Shown here: piece by piece, positions 33,926 to 38,172 of the stretch | Layout of the letters: the number at the start of each line of letters is the position of its first letter | How positions within the stretch are numbered: position 1 is the first letter of the stretch | Assembly: GCA_003696105.1 (NCBI GenBank) | Contig: RFGE01000297.1 | Span: 1-38,172, forward strand | DNA length: 38,172 nucleotides | DNA from: Deltaproteobacteria bacterium | GTDB lineage: Bacteria; Myxococcota_A; Polyangia; Haliangiales; J016 | Direction: 5' to 3' | The notes under the pieces: model-generated | Seen by the model: only the letters and a program-made list of their open reading frames with translations | What the model was told of the DNA's origin: nothing | Databases searched by the model: none | Translations under genes and position numbers: made by a program

Positions 33926-34393
33926 ATGCGCGCACTGATGTGCCTGGTGGCGGCGACCGCCGGCTGCGCCGGCTACACCGCCGGATCGTTTCGCGGATCG
34001 GCCGGACCGATGGAAGGCCAGCGGCGTACGGTCGGGTGCCTCGACGTGGCCGTGGCGCACGCGTTCGACCCGGCAGCGGTCGGCCCCGTCGCCCGCATCG
34101 CGATCGCCAACCGCTGCGACCGCGCCGTACGGGTAGACCTCGGCGCGATCCGCGCGGTGGGGCGCGGCCCCGGCAACCGTGCGGTGATGCTCGTGCCATA
34201 CGATCCGCGCGGCGAAATCCGCCCCGCGGCGATCGAGGCGCGAACCACCGCAGTCGAGTGGATCGAGTACCAGCCGCCCGGCGGCCGGCCGGATCTGTTC
34301 ACGCAGTGGTGCCTGGACCTGGCCGCGATCGACGCCGCGCGGCCCAGCGATCGGCCGGTGCGGGTGTGCTTCGCGCACGGGGGTGCGGCGTGA
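33926..34393 (+). CDS. Hypothetical lipoprotein
   Basis: The 155-residue precursor begins MRALMCLVAATAGCAGY, a short lipoprotein signal with lipobox ATAGC, so the mature protein should be tethered by its Cys. The rest has a beta-rich look (PVARIAIANRCDRAVRVDLGAI) and three further Cys residues after the signal region, in no known family. The ATG at 33926 was chosen for the GGGAGA just upstream. Its stop overlaps the next gene's GTG, so the two are expressed together. The function is unknown. Confidence 0.75.
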   Translation: MRALMCLVAATAGCAGYTAGSFRGSAGPMEGQRRTVGCLDVAVAHAFDPAAVGPVARIAIANRCDRAVRVDLGAIRAVGRGPGNRAVMLVPYDPRGEIRPAAIEARTTAVEWIEYQPPGGRPDLFTQWCLDLAAIDAARPSDRPVRVCFAHGGAA

Positions 34394-35241
34394 AGGCGGG
34401 CGCGACGGCCACCGTCGCCGCGGCGGTCGCGACCGTCGCCGCTGCCGTCGTGGCGGCGCCCGGCGGCGCGGTCGCGGGGCCGTGCGGCGGCTCGTCGGGC
34501 GGCGGCTCGTCGGGCGGCGGCTCGTCGGGCGGCGGCTCGTCGGGCGGCGGCTCGTCGGGCGGCGGCGACCAGAGCGCACCGCCGCCGTGCGTCGACGCGA
34601 GCAGCGTCGTGGGGCGCCGGACCTGCACTCCGTTCGCGGCGTGGGACGTGTCGCGCGTACCGCGCCTGGCCGTTGCCGTCGGAACCTCTGTGCGCGCGCT
34701 GGCGCCGGGCACGTTCAGCGGTGCGGCCGAACACGACCGCGCCCTTCCGTACACCGCGCGCCTCGCGCCCGACGCCGGCCGCGCCGCCGGCGGCGCCGTC
34801 GACCTTCGCGTCACGGGTCGCGTCGGCGACCGCGCCTTCGCGGGAGTAGAATCGAGCATCGGCGGAGTCGGCGTGCGGTCGCCGCGGATCGCCGCGGCGC
34901 CGTCCCAGCAGCTCGACCCGGCCGACACGGCGCTATTCGTGCAGGCCGGAGCGATTGTAGGAGCAACGATCGGTGTCGGCCCGGTGGACGTCAGCGCCGA
35001 GGCGCTCGTCGGCGCCCGCTGGCTCGGCCTGTCGATGACGAGCCGCTACGGCGCCTGCGTCACGACATCCACCGCGTGGGCGCGCGCTCCGGTGGTGGAA
35101 ACCCGCGCAGTAGTGGCGGCCTGGCTGCGCCCGTGGACGCGCGCCGGCGTGTGGATCGGCACCGACGTGTTGGCCGACGGCGCGATCGCGGCCGGCGTCA
35201 CCTTGTCCGGCCACCTGCGCGCGTTCGACGCCAGTCGGTGA
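34390..35241 (+). CDS. Secreted protein with Ser-Gly repeat, possible beta-barrel
   Basis: The 283-residue precursor has a signal peptide (about 1-30), a Gly-Ser spacer made of five GGSSG units (about residues 33-57), then about 215 residues with alternating hydrophobic strands (GGAVDLRVTGRVGDRAFAGVESSIGG, TALFVQAGAIVGATIGVGPV, GVWIGTDVLADGAIAAGVTLSGH). These strands resemble a small outer-membrane barrel or beta sandwich. I recognise no family. Its GTG overlaps the stop of the lipoprotein gene, so the pair may form a surface complex. The spacer probably separates the signal or anchor from the folded domain. Confidence 0.7.
   Translation: MKAGATATVAAAVATVAAAVVAAPGGAVAGPCGGSSGGGSSGGGSSGGGSSGGGSSGGGDQSAPPPCVDASSVVGRRTCTPFAAWDVSRVPRLAVAVGTSVRALAPGTFSGAAEHDRALPYTARLAPDAGRAAGGAVDLRVTGRVGDRAFAGVESSIGGVGVRSPRIAAAPSQQLDPADTALFVQAGAIVGATIGVGPVDVSAEALVGARWLGLSMTSRYGACVTTSTAWARAPVVETRAVVAAWLRPWTRAGVWIGTDVLADGAIAAGVTLSGHLRAFDASR
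34486..34560 (+). repeat. Five perfect 15-bp repeats (GGSSG)
   Basis: Five identical copies of GGCGGCTCGTCGGGC run end to end and are followed by a partial GGCGG. The array is in frame and encodes a flexible Gly-Ser linker. The identity of all copies suggests that length can change by slippage. Confidence 0.95.
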
Positions 35242-35317
35242 CGCGAGCGCGGCCGGCGCGCCCCGCGCGCGCGCGGCCCGCCTCCACCGCGCCGGCGCCA
35301 CGGCCCGACGGCTTCGA

Positions 35318-35998
35318 CTACTTCCAGGTCAGGTCGAACGTCGCCGCGCCGCGTGCCCCGACGGTGACCGTGCCGGTCTTGCTGCCGAGCGTCTCGTGCC
35401 AGACCTTCACCTTGTAGGTTCCCGGCGGGACGCCGTCGATATGAAACGACCCGTCCTCGCCGGTGACGGCGTGATACGGGTGGTCGAACACGACCACGTA
35501 CGCGGACATCCACGTGTGGCCCGCGTCGCACTTGACGCGGACGACGCCGACCTCGTCGAGCGGGCGCTGAAATCGCATGCCCTTGGTCGGTTGCGCGACG
35601 TTGAACATCGTCTCCTCGCCGTGAAACGCATGGACGTTGTGCAGCACCGCGTCGCTGTTGGTGACCACCAGCGTCGCGCCGACCGCCGCCGTCTGCACGT
35701 GCGGCCGGTACACGCAGCCCTGCTGGTCCACCGTCACCGTCGCCGGCTTCGCGGCCCCCTTGGCGCCCTCGATCGACACGACCGCGTTGGCGAGTCCGCC
35801 CGCGGCGCCGACTCGGAGCGACTCGTCGTAGATCGGCTGCTTGCCGCACACGTGGGCGTCCTGGCGCACGGCCACCTTGGCGGGCGCGGGCGCGGTGCCG
35901 GCGTAGCGAATCGTGCCCCGAACGGTGCCGGCGTGCGCGGCGCCCGCACCGGCGGCGACCAGCGCGGCGGCGGCAATCGACAGGTACGGCTGCGACAT
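35318..35998 (-). CDS. Cupredoxin-like secreted protein with carboxypeptidase-regulatory-like tail
   Basis: The 226-residue precursor has a signal peptide cleaved near AHA (21-23). The first part is a plastocyanin-like domain whose probable copper ligands are His in LHNVH (120 or 123), Cys157, His161 and Met164. The spacing C-x3-H-x2-M differs from the C-x2-H-x2-M form (CDVHPWM) that I recall in similar proteins annotated as methylamine-utilisation or cupredoxin-like. The last 55 residues (DHPYHAVTGEDGSFHIDGVPPGTYKVKVWHETLG) are a beta-sandwich repeat of the carboxypeptidase-regulatory type. The ATG has GAGGAG seven bases upstream. It probably carries electrons or copper in the periplasm. It is divergent from kinase D. 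Confidence 0.82.
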   Translation of the reverse strand: MSQPYLSIAAAALVAAGAGAAHAGTVRGTIRYAGTAPAPAKVAVRQDAHVCGKQPIYDESLRVGAAGGLANAVVSIEGAKGAAKPATVTVDQQGCVYRPHVQTAAVGATLVVTNSDAVLHNVHAFHGEETMFNVAQPTKGMRFQRPLDEVGVVRVKCDAGHTWMSAYVVVFDHPYHAVTGEDGSFHIDGVPPGTYKVKVWHETLGSKTGTVTVGARGAATFDLTWK

Positions 35999-36233
35999 GC
36001 GGGTACTCCTCGGCGTTGGACGCCCTCGATTCGAGCCGATTCAGCGCCGGGGCGCAACCGCCGGCGGACGGAAGCCGCGCGGACCGCCGGCGCGACGGCC
36101 AGCCGCGGTCCTGCAGGGTACTCGGGCGACCGGCGGCGGGGACCGAGCCCCCGGTCGCATGCATGCGATCGCTTTGTCTTCGATACCTTGCGGTCGAAAC
36201 GCCTTGTGCACGGGGCTTGCAGTAGGGGCACGC

Positions 36234-38172
36234 ATGGACATCGCCGCCGCCGGATCGACCGACGCCGAGGGGCCGGAGCGCATCGGCCGCTACGAGGTCA
36301 TCCGGCGGATGGCCGTCGGCGGAATGGCCGAGATCTTTCTGGCCCGCGCGACCGGCATCGAAGGCTTCGAAAAGCGCGTCGTCGTCAAGCGCATCCTGCC
36401 CCACCTGGCCGACAGCCCCGAGTTCGTGTCGATGTTCCTCGACGAGGCGCGGCTGGCCGCGACTCTCCACCACGCGAACATCGCCCAGGTCTACGACATC
36501 GGCATCGACGGCGACAGCTACTTCTTCGCGATGGAGTACATCGAGGGCAAGGACGTGCGCCACGTTCGCAAGCGACTGCGCCGGCGGGGCGAGTCGCTGC
36601 CGCTGCCGCACGCGCTGCACATCGCACTCGGCGTGGCCGCCGGGCTGCACGCGGCGCACGAGCGGCGCGGCCACGACGGCCGGCCGTTGCACATCGTTCA
36701 TCGCGACGTGTCGCCGTCCAACGTGCTGGTCACGTTCGACGGCGGCGTCAAGCTGATCGACTTCGGCATTGCCAAGGCGGCGCAGCGCACGACCCACACG
36801 CGCACCGGCGTGCTCAAGGGCAAGTCGGCGTACATGTCGCCCGAGCAATGGCTCGGCGAGCCGGTCGACCGGCGCAGCGACGTGTTCGCGCTCGGAATTT
36901 TGCTGTACGAGCTCACGGTCGGCCACCGCCTGTTCAAGAAGGGCGCGGAATACGAGGTGATGCGCGCGTTCGTCAAGGGCCGGTCGCCGCTGGCGCACGC
37001 GTTTCCGGACGGCTATCCGGCCCAGCTGGAGCGGATCGTGCGACGCGCGCTCGCGCGGTTTCCCGAGGAGCGCTATCCGACCGCGGCGGCGATGCACGCC
37101 GACCTCGAGCGGTTTGCCTACGACGAGCGATTGCACGTATCGCCGTTCGCGCTGGGCGAGTTCCTCCAGCGGCTGTTTCCCGACGAGGGACCCATGGCCG
37201 ACGGCGCGCGTCCTCAGTCGGTGCTCGCGCCCGACAGCGGCCCGGTCATCCAGCGGCGGCGCCCGATCTCGCCGGCACCCGAGCCGCGCGCGCATACGCT
37301 GCGCGGCACCGGCGAAGTGAGCTCCGCCGAGCTGACCTGCGGCGAGTTCGAGATCGTCGAGGGGACCGAGTTCCGCGCGCTGTCGCCGTTCGACATGTCG
37401 GCCGACGATGTGGCGCTCGGGCCCGTCCATGTCGCCGACGGCGGCGACTGGTCGGCCCTCGAGCAACCGGCCGGCGAGATCACGACGCCCGCGCGTCCCG
37501 GGTCCGAGTCGTCGACGATGGCGACGCTGCCGCGCACGCGCGTCGACGTGCCGGCGACGCGGGTCGGACCGCAGCCCGAGCCAGACGGCGTGCCGGCGAC
37601 GCGGGTCGGACCGCGGCCCGAGACTCACGACGTGCCTGCGCCTCGCGTGCTCGCCGCCCGGCCGCCGAGTCGAGCGCGACGCGTTGCGGTCGCCCTGGTC
37701 GCGGCGGCCGCAATCGCCGGCGGGTGGTGGACGCTCGACCAGGTCGCGCGACGGCGCGCGGCGGCCCCGGTGGCCCGGCCGGACGCGACCGCGCCGGCGG
37801 GCGACGCGACGGCGCGCACCGGTGCGCCGGAGCCACCGGCGGCCGCGTTCGCCGCGCGCCCGAGGCGATCCGCCCTGCCGGCACCGGGTGCGACGGCGCC
37901 CGCCGAGCAAGCCGCAGCCGGCGGCGCGGCCGAGGGCCACGCCACCGCCCGCGCGGCCGAGGTCCACGCGACCGCGACGCGCAGCCGGCGCCCCCGCCCC
38001 CATCGCCGGCGCGCCGCGGTCCCCCGCAAGCGGACTGGAACCGCGCCTGCCTCCGTCCCCGCGGTCGCCGATGTACCCAACCGCGACCGCGCCGCAGCGG
38101 AAGCGACGTCACCGGCAGCCAGACTCGCCGGCGTGCGCGCAGCGAGCGCCCGCGCGGCCGAAGCGACCGCCG
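36234..38172 (+). CDS. Ser/Thr protein kinase D, membrane-anchored (3' end outside window)
   Basis: The frame stays open to the window edge, giving at least 646 residues. The kinase domain (about 18-285) has Gly loop MAVGGMAEIF, Lys52, HRDVSPSN (HRD 156-158), DFG 176-178 and SPE 202-204. A disordered juxtamembrane region follows with three degenerate 14-residue repeats (VPATRVGPQPEPDG type). One membrane helix lies at about 483-498 (VAVALVAAAAIAGGWWTL), then an Ala/Pro/Arg-rich extracytoplasmic tail without a visible sensor domain. This is the usual PknB-like topology. The ATG has AGGGG six bases upstream. Its extracytoplasmic end and stop codon are not in the window. Confidence 0.92.
   Translation, partial: MDIAAAGSTDAEGPERIGRYEVIRRMAVGGMAEIFLARATGIEGFEKRVVVKRILPHLADSPEFVSMFLDEARLAATLHHANIAQVYDIGIDGDSYFFAMEYIEGKDVRHVRKRLRRRGESLPLPHALHIALGVAAGLHAAHERRGHDGRPLHIVHRDVSPSNVLVTFDGGVKLIDFGIAKAAQRTTHTRTGVLKGKSAYMSPEQWLGEPVDRRSDVFALGILLYELTVGHRLFKKGAEYEVMRAFVKGRSPLAHAFPDGYPAQLERIVRRALARFPEERYPTAAAMHADLERFAYDERLHVSPFALGEFLQRLFPDEGPMADGARPQSVLAPDSGPVIQRRRPISPAPEPRAHTLRGTGEVSSAELTCGEFEIVEGTEFRALSPFDMSADDVALGPVHVADGGDWSALEQPAGEITTPARPGSESSTMATLPRTRVDVPATRVGPQPEPDGVPATRVGPRPETHDVPAPRVLAARPPSRARRVAVALVAAAAIAGGWWTLDQVARRRAAAPVARPDATAPAGDATARTGAPEPPAAAFAARPRRSALPAPGATAPAEQAAAGGAAEGHATARAAEVHATATRSRRPRPHRRRAAVPRKRTGTAPASVPAVADVPNRDRAAAEATSPAARLAGVRAASARAAEATA
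37548..37673 (+). repeat. Three degenerate 42-bp tandem repeats in kinase D
   Basis: Units start with GTGCCGGCGACGCGGGTCGG at 37548 and 37590 and with a diverged GTGCCTGCGCCTCGCGTGCT at 37632. The period of 42 bases encodes 14 residues. They lie between the kinase domain and the membrane helix. Confidence 0.85.

Noticed and set aside
34486-34560. CRISPR-like regular repeats
   Set aside because: The 15-base units have no spacers and encode an in-frame Gly-Ser linker.
35253-35296. Inverted repeat CCGGCGC...GCGCCGG between convergent genes
   Set aside because: Short arms and a loop near 29 bases; expected by chance in this composition.
36206-36221. Sigma-54-like match GTGCACGGGGCTTGCA upstream of kinase D
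   Set aside because: The -12 half is perfect, but the invariant GG of the -24 half is TG, and initiation there would remove the AGGGG ribosome site of the gene.

Overview
The window looks like chromosomal DNA from a Myxococcota (myxobacterial) genome. Base composition is very GC-rich and codon third positions are almost all G or C. Four Hanks-type Ser/Thr kinases lie in 38 kb, and one secreted protease ends in a MYXO-CTERM-like tag (Cys-rich motif, hydrophobic helix, Arg cluster). I saw no rRNA, tRNA, CRISPR array, insertion sequence or phage gene. Genes are densely packed, with many ATGA or GTGA stop/start overlaps.

Layout. 81-1217: zinc-finger plus propeller-like protein. 1226-5312 (minus): tightly coupled DUF3604 protein, parvulin-type isomerase and HupE/UreJ-like membrane protein. 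5403-8520 (plus): secreted NADase-type glycan-binding protein, pentaheme cytochrome c and VanX-like D,D-dipeptidase. 8543-9934 (minus): WS/DGAT acyltransferase, divergent from a four-gene MacAB/Lol-like ABC export operon (10008-14265). 14400-17979 (minus): stress-type cluster with an in-frame APS kinase-universal stress protein (USP) fusion, an APH-fold kinase, a twin-CBS protein and a second USP. Sigma-54-type -24/-12 promoters precede the CBS gene and the second USP. 18344-20305 (minus): Rieske domain fused to a pyruvate-oxidase-like TPP enzyme. 20306-20816: gene-poor, with one possible gene remnant. 20817-28705: divergent Ser/Thr kinases, the second a 1237-residue kinase/AAA/TPR-like protein, followed by PEP carboxylase and a small coupled gene. 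28647-32566: trypsin-like protease, a coiled-coil protein with a 57-bp tandem duplication, a LysM/MepA murein endopeptidase and a STAS/zinc-ribbon protein. 32619-38172: a third kinase lacking the APE glutamate, a lipoprotein plus repeat-bearing secreted protein pair, a cupredoxin-like protein, and a fourth kinase that runs off the end.

Most interesting unit. The 14.4-20.3 kb block combines two ATP-binding-type USPs carrying the same unusual C-terminal C-x2-C-x13-C-x2-H tail, a USP/APS-kinase fusion, an APH-like kinase, a CBS adenylate sensor and a Rieske/TPP oxidase, with sigma-54-type promoters. I infer an energy- or redox-stress (low oxygen or dormancy-like) module; none of its biochemistry is proven by sequence alone. 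A second theme is several genes with a -10-like hexamer only 6-12 bases before the start codon, which suggests leaderless or nearly leaderless mRNAs.
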